A stretch of 64,000 nucleotides of DNA from Petrosia ficiformis (Eukaryota > Porifera > Demospongiae > Haplosclerida > Petrosiidae). The notes under the pieces were generated by a model. That model was given only the letters and a program-made list of their open reading frames with translations, did not search any database and had not been told where the DNA came from. The stretch is taken from positions 14,668,615 through 14,732,614 of the forward strand of contig OX345636.1 of the NCBI GenBank assembly GCA_947044365.1. The letters are read 5' to 3'. How positions within the stretch are numbered: position 1 is the stretch's first letter; each line of letters starts with the position of its first letter. Position numbers and translations under genes: made by a program. Shown here piece after piece: positions 47,152 to 59,043 of the stretch.

Positions 47152-49234
47152 CTGTATGAAGTGTAGTGATTGGATGATTTGTTGTATTACCATCCTGTAC
47201 TTGATCCCTAATAGATACTTAATTGTGGAAGAAGCAGTTGGTTTTAATTTATAATAGTAATACCTGTAGTGGATGTTTCAAGGAATCTACTGATATATAT
47301 TTTGCTTGTATTACAATCTATTCCAGTTAGTGTTACTGGATGTCTCAAACGTATCTTAGCATTACAACACAAATCAGCCCATACAGTAACAAGCCAAGAT
47401 GGAGGAATCGGAAGATCATTTGATCCAAATAGATCAGCATCTCTCTTCATAAGCTGAGATTATAGAATTCATATGTATAGTATAATAAACTATACACTAA
47501 TATAATTATTATAATCTTTGCAATACCAGCCTATAAACAACAATATGAGTAGTATATCAGCAATTCATTCTCTACATATTTAGACATTTAATTAATACAT
47601 TCAGCTTATTAATGTTACACTGTGTATTATAATTATAGTGTTAACACTGAATCAGTAACAATATTCATCATGACATGTAATGGTTTCAAACATTCATTAT
47701 TTACTTTGAGTGGTTCCATGTGTGGTTCAATATACCATCCATGACAAATGACTGAATCCTGCAGAAGTAGTTCAATATAGCCAGTCGTACTATCTATGAA
47801 TGTGAATCTAATTGTCTGATCTTCAACAGCAGTGGGGTGTTTAGCTGTAATGAACTAAAGAAAATAAAGAGGTAATATACAGTTGTTAATCCTGTGTATG
47901 GTGTCCTCTCCCCCTCCAGTAGTAGGTGAAACCATGGCACATATAGTCTTGTGTCACCAGACAAAACCTACTTAAGCCTTCATAGTAGGTTGAATATGGC
48001 TTTTTGAGACTAGACACCATATTAATTAATTACCTCATAGAAAACTTTTAATTTTTGCACCACCATAAACATCAACCATTTGTTACATCCTCTCTTTTCA
48101 TAATACATCAAACCAGTGTAAATATTATCAGGTACTCGGTCAGGTGCTATGCATGAGGATATAATTATAAGTAATTAATACTTTCATTACAAAACAATAT
48201 TCATATATACCTCCTTCACCATGAGTATCACTACTAAGATTTTCAATTTTGTCATTTGATTGAATATCAGCTACCAGTAATAATAACAAGACTACTAACA
48301 GATTACCAATATACTTTCAATATCCTAACCATTTCCAAACGAAGGTATTGTTTTGTCATCAGTATCATTACTAGGATGATATTTAGTATTGTCAGTTGAT
48401 GTAATGTTGGCTGATAATAAATAATAGAAAAGCATTCTTAATACCCTAACCATGTCCAGATGAGGATGCTGTTTTGTCATCAGTATTGCTGCTAGGATGC
48501 TCTAGCTACAATATTGTCAATTGATGGAACATCAACTAATATGATAACAAAAAAGTATTCATAATAGTTATAGATTACTATTAAATAAATTGAAGGAGAG
48601 CCAGAGAGAATGAAATCATAACATCAATAATTATTTTTTACATACATGTGTCTAGTAGATGCAGAGAGGGGTGTGGATTCTTCATTTTAATCTCATCATC
48701 TGAACCAACACTCCCACCATTTGAGACTGGAAATTATCTATAATAAATGAGTAAAAGTTCAGTATAGTGAATGATGGATAGTGTAATAAATTGACAAAGA
48801 GACAGAGAGAATGAAATTGTGAATAAATGATTGATATATTATTCCTCACATTTCTGTTTTTGTGTTACAATATCTAATGAAGTTTCATCACAAGATACGT
48901 CATTATTTGTACTGGATACATCTTGAAACCTGCGCTCATGCTAGTATAATGAATATGTATTATATTATTATATTAATTACATACATTCATATAGAAAATC
49001 CAGAGAGGGGTAAGGATACTTCATTTTAATCTCATTATTTGAACCAACACTGGGGCTTTCATCATCTGAGAATAAATAGAAGAAATTATCTAATCATCAT
49101 ATTATCATAATGGAATGAAGTGATTGATTTACCATTTTGATGTGTTTCAAAAACTACTTGTTCAGTTGGTGTTGTCAATGTCACATCATGAATATCTTCA
49201 ATATTATAATGAACAGCAGTTGTGTCTTCATGAA
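47152..49234 (-). CDS. Linker and middle-domain exons of the ZU5 gene
   Basis: Minus-strand exons with GT-AG borders: 49133-49234, 48985-49065, 48646-48726, 48451-48501, 48330-48410, 48211-48270, 48034-48146, 47705-47854, 47264-47453, 47152-47207. The first six are symmetrical phase 1-1 exons encoding a Ser/Thr/Asp/Asn-rich linker; three are exactly 81 nt. 48034-48146, 47705-47854 and 47264-47453 join in frame to a globular segment (PDRVPDNIYTGLMYY, FITAKHPTAVEDQTIRF, WYIEPHMEPLK, KRDADLFGSNDLPIPPSWL). I do not recognise this domain; its place after ZU5 suggests an intracellular scaffold or signalling protein. The last exon is open, but its natural frame does not match the phase. Another possible exon lies near 48850-48935. 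Confidence 0.65.
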
Positions 49235-49301
49235 CTGAAGGAATTGAAAATGTCAATAAATTATCTGATTAGTGATTATGTATAATACTAATACATGTAC
49301 T

Positions 49302-49908
49302 AACCACTTCCAGAATCAGATCATGTGGTGTGATCATTTGTATGTGTTTCATTATCACCAGTGGTATTGGTCTGATCATTTGGTGGATTTTGCCCATTAA
49401 CTGATGATGTGTTATCATCACTTGGTGGATCATCCTCTTCGCTTGAAGTATCATCATTGAATGTCTTCCCAATGCCAACCAAACAGAATTTCTGACGTGT
49501 TATGCTACCATATTGATTATCGATATTGAACTTCCCGCCTTTTACGAACTGAAACTTGTATGGTGGAGTTGATTCATTTCTCTGTCCTATCATAAAACTG
49601 AGATCTTTAAACTGTTCTTTGCTTTTCAATAGGACACAATGCTGTATTTCTAACATGACAGGGTGAAGAAGCTCATCAGAAAATGAGATTGCATAAGTAG
49701 CACTAACGAGTTGTGTGTTCTGTGGGAATTGAAACATACCACCAACTAAAGCCTTTACAGCTACTTCACATGTTTCTGATTGACGGAGTGTTCCTTGTTG
49801 GAACTGCATCTTAAAACCAAACTGCTCCCAATCAAAAACCTGATGTTTACTTCCTTGAATAAGAAACTGTTTCTGTGCCATGTAAACTAATGACATATTT
49901 CTATTCAT
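49302..49908 (-). CDS. ZU5 domain exon with in-frame stop
   Basis: The minus strand encodes a ZU5 domain: FGFKMQFQQGTL, VGGMFQFPQNTQLVSATYAI, HPVMLEIQHCVLL, YKFQFVKGGKF, then YGSITRQKFCLVGIG. A Ser/Asp/Asn-rich tail ends in TGA (49321-49323). ZU5 domains are beta-sandwich protein-interaction modules found in ankyrins, UNC5 and ZO-1. The frame continues past the TGA to a GTTAGT donor (49300-49301) and joins in phase to the next exon, so the TGA looks like a nonsense mutation rather than the true end. The ATG at 49908 lies within a relic of the GT14 gene in another frame; the genuine exon probably starts after GGCACAG near 49880, with earlier exons missing. Confidence 0.75.
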
Positions 49909-50393
49909 GAGTACTCTCTAGTAGCTCTTGAAAGCACTTAAAATGAGCATATACTATTGATGCATAGATAACATCAAGTGGATTTCTAGCAATTATGACA
50001 TTAGGGAAACAGTTTGCAATGTCTTTAAGAGACCATCATTGTGGTGCTTTCTTGTCAGTATGGATACAGCAGACATTTTGAAGATGTTAAATATTATTGA
50101 GTTGTTGTATATATTAATTAATTAGTGCATGGAAAATCTTTTTCTACTTGAATACATAAAAACTATTAGAAAGGTCAATGAGCAATTTGAAACAAGATTT
50201 GCAGTAAAATTTTGTCAGCGTCAAACATTTTGTCAGTTGTTTGATTTAAATTAAGCCATGACACACGTTTTCAATGTATTTCTTGTCTTGAGAAAAGATT
50301 TTGGAACAGTTGAGAAGTTGTTTAGGAGGAATGAGGAATTGCTTGCATTTAAATAGTTCTGGAACTCCTTGCAAGAAGTAGCTATGTAAATGG
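49870..50393 (-). pseudogene. Partial copy of the GT14 glycosyltransferase gene
   Basis: This resembles 40350-40925, the stem and first half of the catalytic domain, with an in-frame TAG (EWK becomes E, stop, K) and several small deletions. The catalytic C-terminal half is missing: the copy stops exactly where the ZU5 exon starts. It therefore records a duplication whose breakpoint joined the two genes. Confidence 0.85.
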
Positions 50394-51548
50394 AGGTATA
50401 GCACCACTGCCAAAAGCAAATTAAGTAAGGACCCTGAGTTTGAGCATTTACATGTGTTTGCATGATTATTGTATTACAACAGGTAATTAAAATTGATGAC
50501 GATACAGTATTGATACCAAAAGTATTGAAATATTAAAATACATTGCCCATGCACAGTATGATTTGTGTATCACTATAGAAATCTCCTATATGGTATGGGG
50601 GGAAACTGACATCAATGTTTGGGAGTTTATCTTGTTTTTGTCACCTTTGACCTTTAAAGCTTTCAAGCATGACTATATGCAACCATGTGCCACCCAATGT
50701 CATAGAATGTGCATTAGCAGCAGAGTAAGTTTGTAGGATTTCCTTCACTTATCTAACAAATTCATGTTATATAAGACAATGTACTGCCATTCTTATGGAT
50801 TATATGTAAACTGTTATTGTTTAATAAAATCCTATTAATACTACAACAACTTCAATAGGCAACCAAATGTTTAAGCAATGGCCTTGCCAGATATAATGTA
50901 TAGAGAGTGTACATAATGTGGTCACAAAGCGCCATAACACAGATGGTGGTGCAGATCATCCAGAGCTTAATTGGTCTGGTACAAACTATGTAAATGGAGG
51001 TGCACCACTGCCAAAGGCTAATTAAGTGAGAACCCTGAGTTTAACCATTTACATGTGTTTGCATAATTATTTTATTACAACAGGTAATCAAAATTGATAA
51101 CAATACAGTATTAATACCAAAAGTATTGAAATATCAATACATTACCATGTACAGTATGATGTATGTATCACTCGAAATCTCCTATATAGATTAATTTACT
51201 TTTTACTTTGGTATGCAAAGTGAATGAAAGGTGGTCTGCCTGGCTAGCTATTTCTGAAAGGAATAATTATGTGTTCTGTTGGGACATTAATTTGTTTTTC
51301 TGGCATTTGTGATGATCAAACTAGTATCATCATCATTATTTTTATCACTGAAAAGAAAACTATTTTCCTGAAGGTAAAATAACTTGATTCACATTTTATT
51401 GGCCATGCATCACTTATTAGCTATGTAATTGTCTAATATTAATTAATTATCTGACAATTACTTGATTTGAGTAATTTTTGTAACACATGGTAGCTTTTTG
51501 TGTGTGTATGGGGGAGGAGGGGGAGTGCTCTCCTTGCCTTTGTAATGT

Positions 51549-51616
51549 TAGTCTCGTCCCCAGCCGCCAACATCCAAATGATCATTTTCTTGTTAGGGTG
51601 GATGGGGACGAGACTA
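51549..51616. mobile_element. 68-bp minimal TAGTCTCG MITE
   Basis: TAGTCTCGTCCCCA at the left and its exact inverse at the right, with about 40 bases between; same ends as the 505-bp element at 46248. Confidence 0.85.
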
Positions 51617-53504
51617 AATAGTCTTACAAAACTACAATTTTTTTTGTTGCTAAATCAGTAACAGCAAGTGAGTATGCAATTAATTATACTTGGTTTAAGG
51701 TGTTTTGGCTACAGGTTGCTCAGGAGTTTAATTCATAACACATTAACTGTCATATTATTAATTATAAGATTGGCTAGATTTGGCATCGCCTTCTTATCCC
51801 ATTTGTAATTTCCAAACTTTCTGCTGATAACTCTACCTGCCTTGCAAAGCCAGTAGTACTATATAAGGTATGCAGTGTTTTGTTCACAAGTCATTGTTTA
51901 CAGTTTGCAGGGAAAACTAACAAATGTTTGGGAGTTCACCTTGTTTTTGTCACCTTTGACCTTTAAAGCTTTCAAGCATGACTAACAAATGCCAACCATG
52001 TGCCAATATACTAATATTGTCACAGTAGTACATTGGTGTCCTTCAACAGTAGTAGGCCAAGATGGATGAGCAGCAATGATCTACTAAAAACACTCCTATA
52101 CCCCTAACCAGGCTTACAAGCTATAATGCATGTGTGTACTCAATAATCGTCTTGGTGATGTGATGAACTCCTTTAACCTTCAGCATTGCATCATTGTTGT
52201 GTACACATAAAATGTTATTAACATTACTTGTATGAATTTCAATTATTTTATTATTAGATTATGCACTGGAATGGTAGTAAATCAACAAGTTAATATTATG
52301 TACCAACATGTTTACTTAACAAGCAAATAATTAGTTTAGTATAATTATATTCTTCATGAACTTTATTAATATAAAATGTAAACTTGATGTTTTAGTAGGA
52401 GGGATGCACGTGTAAACTGTTTGGATAGAATTGGTAATCAATTTTTAGCACATATACAGAGTGGTAACTAACATTCACCATTCCTTTTTTTGTACTGAGA
52501 ACAAATTAGTGTATAGTTTGGAGCCAGATTTCAAAAAAAAAACAACGAATTAATAGTAACTATTTCTAAGTACAATTATTTTCCAACTACTATTATTGAA
52601 TTTTGTTGAGTTCTTGTATAACAACGTCCATAAAAAATGTTGCTAAGACAGACTGAGATCTTCAGAATGCATCTTCATTTGGTATGCAATACAATTTATT
52701 ACATATACATACTAGTTATTCTGTTTGTCCAGTAGTTTCCACTGGAAGAGGTGTAGTGCTGTTCTCTGGCATAGGTAACTAGCACAATAACAGCATGAAA
52801 ATGTAATAAGTTCCAGTAGTACTAGTGAAAATGGTATAACTACTGTAGGTACACTGAGATCTGGAAGGAATAAAGAAGTTTCTTTTTTTAACAAATTAAA
52901 AAGGTGACACAATTTAAAAATTAATTTCAAAAATTATTTTAAATTGTTGTAAACATTTATTACTTACCATAATCCTTTTTAATTCTACCTTTGCAAGTGG
53001 CCACATATACTAAAAGCCTCTTTCTAGATCACTGATTGTTGCGCTCGGAGTGGATACTACTACGCACACGTGGCCACCGCTTACGCGTGCGCAGGACGAC
53101 ATTTGACAGGCCGACACGCCGACGTACAAGATTAATGATCGCTTAAAATGAGAAATATGCCAATGCATTTTATTTCCACCCCCATATTGAGAGTTGTGCT
53201 CCAGTCTCAGTGTGGCCACTACGTACTTGGTAAAGCATTCGAAAATGTACAAAAGTGAGCAACTTTGTGGATCTGTGCTGAATGAAAAAATGACAATTTA
53301 TATTGTCAGAGTCATTGGAGAAATGTTCCTTTTATGTCGGATGACAAATGGAATTCATCATAGTTTACTCAGATATATGAGATAATCCATATTGTGTGAG
53401 TTTTAATGACTACTTCAATTTGTTTTAACAATTCTTTTACTAGAACTCAAAGTTATTTTTTTTAAGTGTTTACACTCAATGGTCAATTGCTTTTGATATT
53501 CTTT

Positions 53505-53860
53505 TTTTATGGCCCGTAGGGCCATCCCTATAATTGCTTTCCACGGGGTTTAATGTATATATATATATATATATGTATATATATTCTTGTGTCACTAGCA
53601 GAGAAACAGTATAGATATTATCCAAGAATCTTTAACAAGTAAGTATGATAAGTTGTTGAGTTTCAGACACGAGGAAGTCATCATTTAGAACCTTGAAGGA
53701 GTACCTCAGTCAGTTCATCAGACATCTGTGTATTTAGACTGCAATTAGGCTTACACTTACGTCTTCAGGAGTACACAGAAAGGTAGAGACACTAGTGCCA
53801 TCAGCAATGCTTAATACATAGTCATCACAAAGCAAATATAGGGATGTTTTTTTCTCTATA
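53505..53860. mobile_element. Full-length copy of the CCCTATNATTGCTTT MITE family
   Basis: The left end ATGGCCCGTAGGGCCATCCC with CCCTATAATTGCTTTCCACG and the right end CACAAAGCAAATATAGGGAT are inverted repeats, about 350 bp apart. Internal (TA)n and TTTCAGACACGAGGAAGTCA match the copies near 21.9-22.3 kb. No coding capacity. Confidence 0.75.
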
Positions 53861-55705
53861 TACACTTGTTTTATCAATGTCCAAATGTATTACTATTAGA
53901 TGTAAGTAATTCATTCATATCTTTTAAATCTAAACTTATTAGTCTAATTACATGATTAATTAAATATTCTGATTTATTACTTCAGTGATATATACTTTTA
54001 TGTAATATTGTTATTATTATTATTATTTTCTTTTATGTGTAGAGAGCACTTTCATATTGTGTAATCCTCTCTGTCATGCTATGACTTTCAATTAAAGTAT
54101 AAATACTAATAGATCACTTTTTTGGTTCTGAAGAAGGCCCTCAGGCCAAAATGCAAAAAAATATTATGTTGCAATTCAATAAAGATCAATACAGCTACTA
54201 AACAAAGATCTAGAGAGATCTATATCTAATTCATATTGTACTTCTATTCAAGTATGCGAGTGCATTAATTCGTTCATTATGCTTGAGTATTTTTTACTTG
54301 CTAGGCACTCTTATCAGCAGCTAGGATATACTCATGTTTAAGTAATGTAGAGACAAGAAATTTACTAATTAAAGTTATTTTTGGGAGGTATCTACGGAGC
54401 TTTTTTCAGAAGGGTAGTTCGGCTGGATTGAAAGAGCACTTCATGCAGATTTGAATTTTTTATTGGAATGCTCATATTTTCAGTCATTGACACTCACTTT
54501 CACATGAAATTAGTCCTATTATCTTACAAATTATTCTTTAAACTAATATTTGTGTTAATAAATTACTGAGATACTAAATTTGTGGAAATTACCGAGATAC
54601 TACATTTGGTGGCATCCACTTAAATATGTTTGATGATTTCCAGATCTAGACAGATATTTGGTTTTACAGAATTTCAGTCCCAAAAATTGTTGATCTGGAA
54701 AAAAAAATAAAAAAAGAAACCTGAAAAAAAAAAGAGAAAGCCTGCATCATCAGTGATTCCCAGTAGTCTGGCGAGCAGACCTTTTGCTTCCGCTTTGACT
54801 ATGATTCCCAGGTGGTCCAAGTATTAAGCGAGTCCGATGCTGCTTATCTTACGAGGTATTAGATAAAAGCAAATGATTGATGATCCAGAGGCATACTGTT
54901 ATAAATAGGGTGCTCCAGTGGTTGTTTATATATTTGATAGCCATGGGGGGTATAACAGAAAAGTTAGAGACACACATGACCTTTGACATCGCAGTATAAA
55001 TATAACAGTAATGACAACAGTTAACATTGATATCAACTTCAGACTCAACACAGTTTCTGAGAAACTTTTGTTTTAATTTGGAAGATCAAAAGTTTCCATG
55101 ACAAAGCACCCCATTTCGAAAAGTGCAGGGTAATTTGTAGTTTTTTTTTGAATGACCAATAATTTCATGGCATTGCTTGTAATAAATAACAACATTTAGT
55201 TGAGAATATACCAAAAAAATGTGTGGTAATTTTTTTTTTTGGGCCATCTCTATGTAGAGAATACTACTGTACTCTCTGATTTTTGTTCTAGCTCTCCTCA
55301 GTATAGTTCTACATAATTATGTTGGTGAAAGCTATTGGTGTGTCCAAATCTAATAACATAATTACAATTATACATCTGTTGATGATCAATAATCTTGGTG
55401 CCTCAATACTGAACCTTTCTCAGGTAGAGCTTGATGTAAAAATTTGCCAACAAATTAATGGCCACTTTTATTTACTTATCTGTAAATACTACATATCATT
55501 TGGTCAATTGAAAACAATAATAATACACACACACAGACATACACACACACACACACACACAACACACAATATGATTACCGTACCCTTCCGCCTCAAAATA
55601 ATCATAACCACACCTCAAAGTGAGAACTACAGTGGGTGCGGCTGGAGCCGGGAGCCGGGACTCAGAACTGTCAGAAGTACCCGCCTACTGTTCTCTCCAT
55701 TCAAA

Positions 55706-57144
55706 ATGCAGAAGCCTTTTCTGATCTATCAACTAGGTACAAACAACTGGCAACGAGAAGGGGAGTTTGCTCCTGGGAGTGGGATTCTCCACGAAGGTAA
55801 AATCACTTTATAAAGTCTTCCTTTATTGATTTTTTTTCTTGATCATTTTGACATGCAGCACTTCATAATGGATTTATGTCTCTGGACAGAGTAAAATGTT
55901 ACTCCATCTATCCAAGCGAGAAACAAGGACCCCATCCTGATCCCCATGTGGAAGTTTTCAAACTGAATCATCCCATTCCCATTTGTGAATCCGTATCGCC
56001 AGTCAGTAATTATCGTTGGCACAGTATGAGTGTCGAAGAAGTCTCAGCCTATCTAAAACGCTTAGAAGATGCAGTTCACAAGCAAATGGAACAAGCTGAA
56101 CAACGAGAAGGAACCAATTTTTCTCTGGCAATTGCACATCACACGTTCTTTAACACTGTAGTACTTCGTAATGTTCTGAAACGCCGCAAGGAAGAAGGTA
56201 AACCCAAGACAGTTCTGACCTGTTTTGTTCATGGGACTGCTTTGAAAATGTACGAACATGAGAAGAAGCAGCAACTTCCACAAGAGTTTCCACTACAGTT
56301 CCTCCCATTTATGGAGAAAGAAAAAATCTTTGACAGTTATGACAGAGATGGTGTGCAGCTTTGCTTTGTTGTATCACGAGCTCAAGTAGAAACATTTTTA
56401 AACATTTTCCCGTCTTTTCCAAAAGAGCGTGTGATCTTTTTGGAAACTGGGATCAATCAGCTTGTGTTTCATGAAATTGAAGGTTGTACAGTAGAGAATA
56501 CTCTCTCTGAGTTTTCAACTGTTCCTTATGAAGGAAGCAAATATTTTCCTGTGAAAATAGATGGATCCAAGTACGATAATGTAGTTTTAATTGTGGCCAA
56601 ATTAGCGAAGCAAAAACGTATCTCTGCGTTGCTCTATGCTGCTCAAAAATATGAAAAATTGCTTCCAAATACGGCCACATTGATTGTTGGGACAGGTCCC
56701 ACAGAAGCTCAGAAGGAACTGCAGGACATGGCCTTCGAACAACTCAAATTGCAAAGCACTTTTTTTCTTGGTCCACAGTCACAACCTACTCTGGCCAAAC
56801 TCTACACAATTGCTTCTGTTGGTGTCTTGGCATCTTATGAAGAAGCATTTGGTATGGTGCTAGTAGAATGCATGGCTTGTGGCACACCTGTCATTGCAGC
56901 TAATTCAGGAGGGCCAAAAGATTTTGTCAATGAATCTGTGGGATGTATTATATCAGAACCACAGGATCCTTATGACTGTGAAGAACTTTCAATAGGCATC
57001 AATGTGGCTGTCGAAAGGGCTATTAAGGAGAATTGGAAGGGAAGTCGAAAAGCAGCTTGTAAAGAACTGGTGAGGAATCATTATTCAGTTGCTAGGCAAT
57101 GTTCTGATTTAATTACTACCACACGTAAAGTATTGAATGTTTAG
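55706..57144 (+). CDS. GT-B fold glycosyltransferase (group 1/GT4-like), 458 aa
   Basis: Two exons, 55706-55796 and 55859-57144, joined in phase 1 across a 62-bp intron. The N-terminus (MQKPFLIYQLGTNNWQREGE) lacks a signal or membrane anchor, so it is likely cytosolic. The C-terminal half has the GT-B nucleotide-sugar site: LIVAKLAKQKR (274-284), VGTGP (307-311), then the E-x7-E motif EAFGMVLVE (359-367) with CGTPVIAANSGGPKDFV. Retaining enzymes of this class move a sugar from a nucleotide-sugar to an acceptor; donor and acceptor are not evident. The compact gene and lack of targeting recall bacterial GT4 proteins, but the intron shows residence in this genome. A Met at residue 37 (55876) would delete the N-terminal domain start and is rejected. 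Confidence 0.9.
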
Positions 57145-57317
57145 AAACATGTAGTGTATTGTAAGTAAGCATGCACTGTACATCCAATTATTTTTAGAAT
57201 AATAATTATTATAATTATAATAATAATTATTATTAATTTTATATAATAATTATGTTAATTTATATGTTTGGGTTTTTACAATATAATTATCATTTTATTT
57301 TTGATAAATGATTTTTT

Positions 57318-57323
57318 AATAAA
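57318..57323 (+). promoter_or_regulatory. Polyadenylation signal of the GT-B glycosyltransferase gene
   Basis: AATAAA about 175 bases after the TAG at 57142-57144. Confidence 0.5.
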
Positions 57324-57940
57324 GTCCATCCCATGTCACATGCAGTATCCATACTGTTCTCTTTCCAGTTTAAAGTGTGCATGGACTAATCATTAATGGA
57401 TGATACAGTAGTATATATATATATAGCTGACATACATCTTCACAATTGACATAATGGTTGGATGCTACTGTTGATGATGGTATTGAGAATGTACTGCTAC
57501 AACCAACTGCCAATTGTCCACATACGATCTGTGATATGCAAATTCTAGTTGTTGTAGCATATCTAATTAGAGGTATGGGAAGTCAGGCGGGGGAGTGTGC
57601 TGGTGCTGTATTAAGACAAAGTTTAGGTGCTGATTGGATACGGCAGGACATTTTAGCTGCTCCGCCAAACAGAATATTTGACAATCCACAATGACAAATA
57701 AATGACAAAGGACAGGAAACATAAAGGTATATAAAAGGAAGCAAAAGAGAGAAGACGAAAAGGTTAAGACAAAAAATAATGATGAATCCATACAAGCACA
57801 AAAGAAATATCAACAAGGTTGAAGAAGTACCAGTGTGACACTGGTAATTTTATATTCGACTATAGCAGTGTTCCTCGATGCAACTGGCAGAAAGGTTTAC
57901 AACTTTCTAATTCCAGATAAATTGGTGGTAACAAACTAAT

Positions 57941-58093
57941 GGACCACTAAAACATTTTGAGCTGAAAAATATGATTATAACTGAAAGATTTCACTTCTAT
58001 AAAAAGAATCAAATGGAAGATGAGTCCATTGATGAGTTTGCAGCAGAGTTGCCAAAGCTAGCTGTTTGGTTCATAAATTGTTTCTTCAGCTGA
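57941..58093 (+). pseudogene. LTR-retrotransposon gag relic
   Basis: A frame reading GPLKHFELKNMIITERFHFY and continuing KKNQMEDESIDEFAAELPKL resembles the capsid C-terminal region of Ty3/gypsy gag proteins (pattern RFxFxxRxQxxGES...FxxELRxLA). Only about 50 codons remain, ending at TGA. Confidence 0.65.
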
Positions 58094-59043
58094 TTAACAG
58101 TTGCACCTGCCCTCCATTGTTGTGTTTTCTGTACGATGATGTTGATTGCCTGACATCTTGATCACCTCTGGCCATTTTAACCAGGGCCTGCATATATAGT
58201 CTATAATGCATCCTCTACAAGGACTCCATGTGTACACAAAACCTATGGATTGAGTGGTGCTGAGGATGAAGCCAATTGTTCAGATTACACAAAATACTTG
58301 ACCTGGCTCTCTCCTCTACATCCCTTGTCTATGCTCTCCACCATAAATAACTACAAGCAATTGACTTCATTTTTAGACTAATAACTTGTGAGTGTGATTG
58401 GTGCAAATATTCATATTACATATATTCTTGTAATTTGAACCAGAATGATTACTTGATCATAAACTCCTCATAACATCTTGGGCGGGGTGCATTCTTCAAC
58501 TGTGTATATATATGTATAACTGTTTAATTAAATAGTGTACCTTTGCCTTTAATGACCAATATGGCTTCCCAAGATAGGTTCGTTTTATTTATGTATACTG
58601 ATTGTAAAGTGTGGCTCAGCATTCATCAAAACATTCAATTGCAACTGAATATAGGCTCTTTGTAACTCTGTACCTACTGCAGCAATCTAAGTCACCTCAA
58701 CCTTGCTTACCATTACCCAAGAGTGCGAGTGAATGCTTTTGTTTCATTTATATAGCACACAGAAACCTGTAGTTAACTTACCAGCAGAAATAATAAATCT
58801 CTGTTACCAGCTAGTGGCAGTGGCCAGATTATAATTACATAATTAGTCAAAGGAAATGTTGCAGAGAATACAGCCCCACCCCCTTTTCAGTATTAACAAT
58901 AACTCATTACAACTGTACTACATAATCATTATAGTTATAATATTATGTTAAGAATTAACTACACAGTAATTATTACTTATGTTATTAATTTATATGAGCA
59001 AAGTAATGATCTATGGTTTGGAGTGATTACACTAGACACTGAC

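Larger units (their letters stand above)
50394..55705. other. Intergenic with direct duplications and MITEs
   Basis: A block of about 200 bp at 50380-50580 recurs at 50985-51190. A block of about 90 bp (GACCTTTAAAGCTTTCAAGC and flanks) at 50610-50695 recurs at 51910-52005. No gene is recognised. A GC-rich patch at 53030-53110 with many CpG has an open frame without known domain. A (CA)n tract lies at 55525-55570. Confidence 0.6.
57145..59043. other. Region between GT-B gene and receptor copy 3
   Basis: AT-rich 3' flank, then about 57458-58480 of apparent retroelement debris. An open stretch at 57458-57694 (ends ILAAPPNRIFDNPQ) has no recognised domain. Confidence 0.5.

Noticed and set aside
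49321..49323. TGA as a selenocysteine codon in the ZU5 gene
   Set aside because: It lies in a disordered Asp/Asn-rich tail, no SECIS-like element was identified, and other frame breaks support decay.
53010..53252. Minus-strand frame in a CpG-rich patch
   Set aside because: No recognisable domain or splice context; more likely a transposon edge or promoter.
9020..57144. Functional gene cluster linking receptor, dehydrogenase and glycosyltransferases
   Set aside because: Each gene has its own orientation and introns and there is no shared pathway evidence; proximity alone does not support a system.
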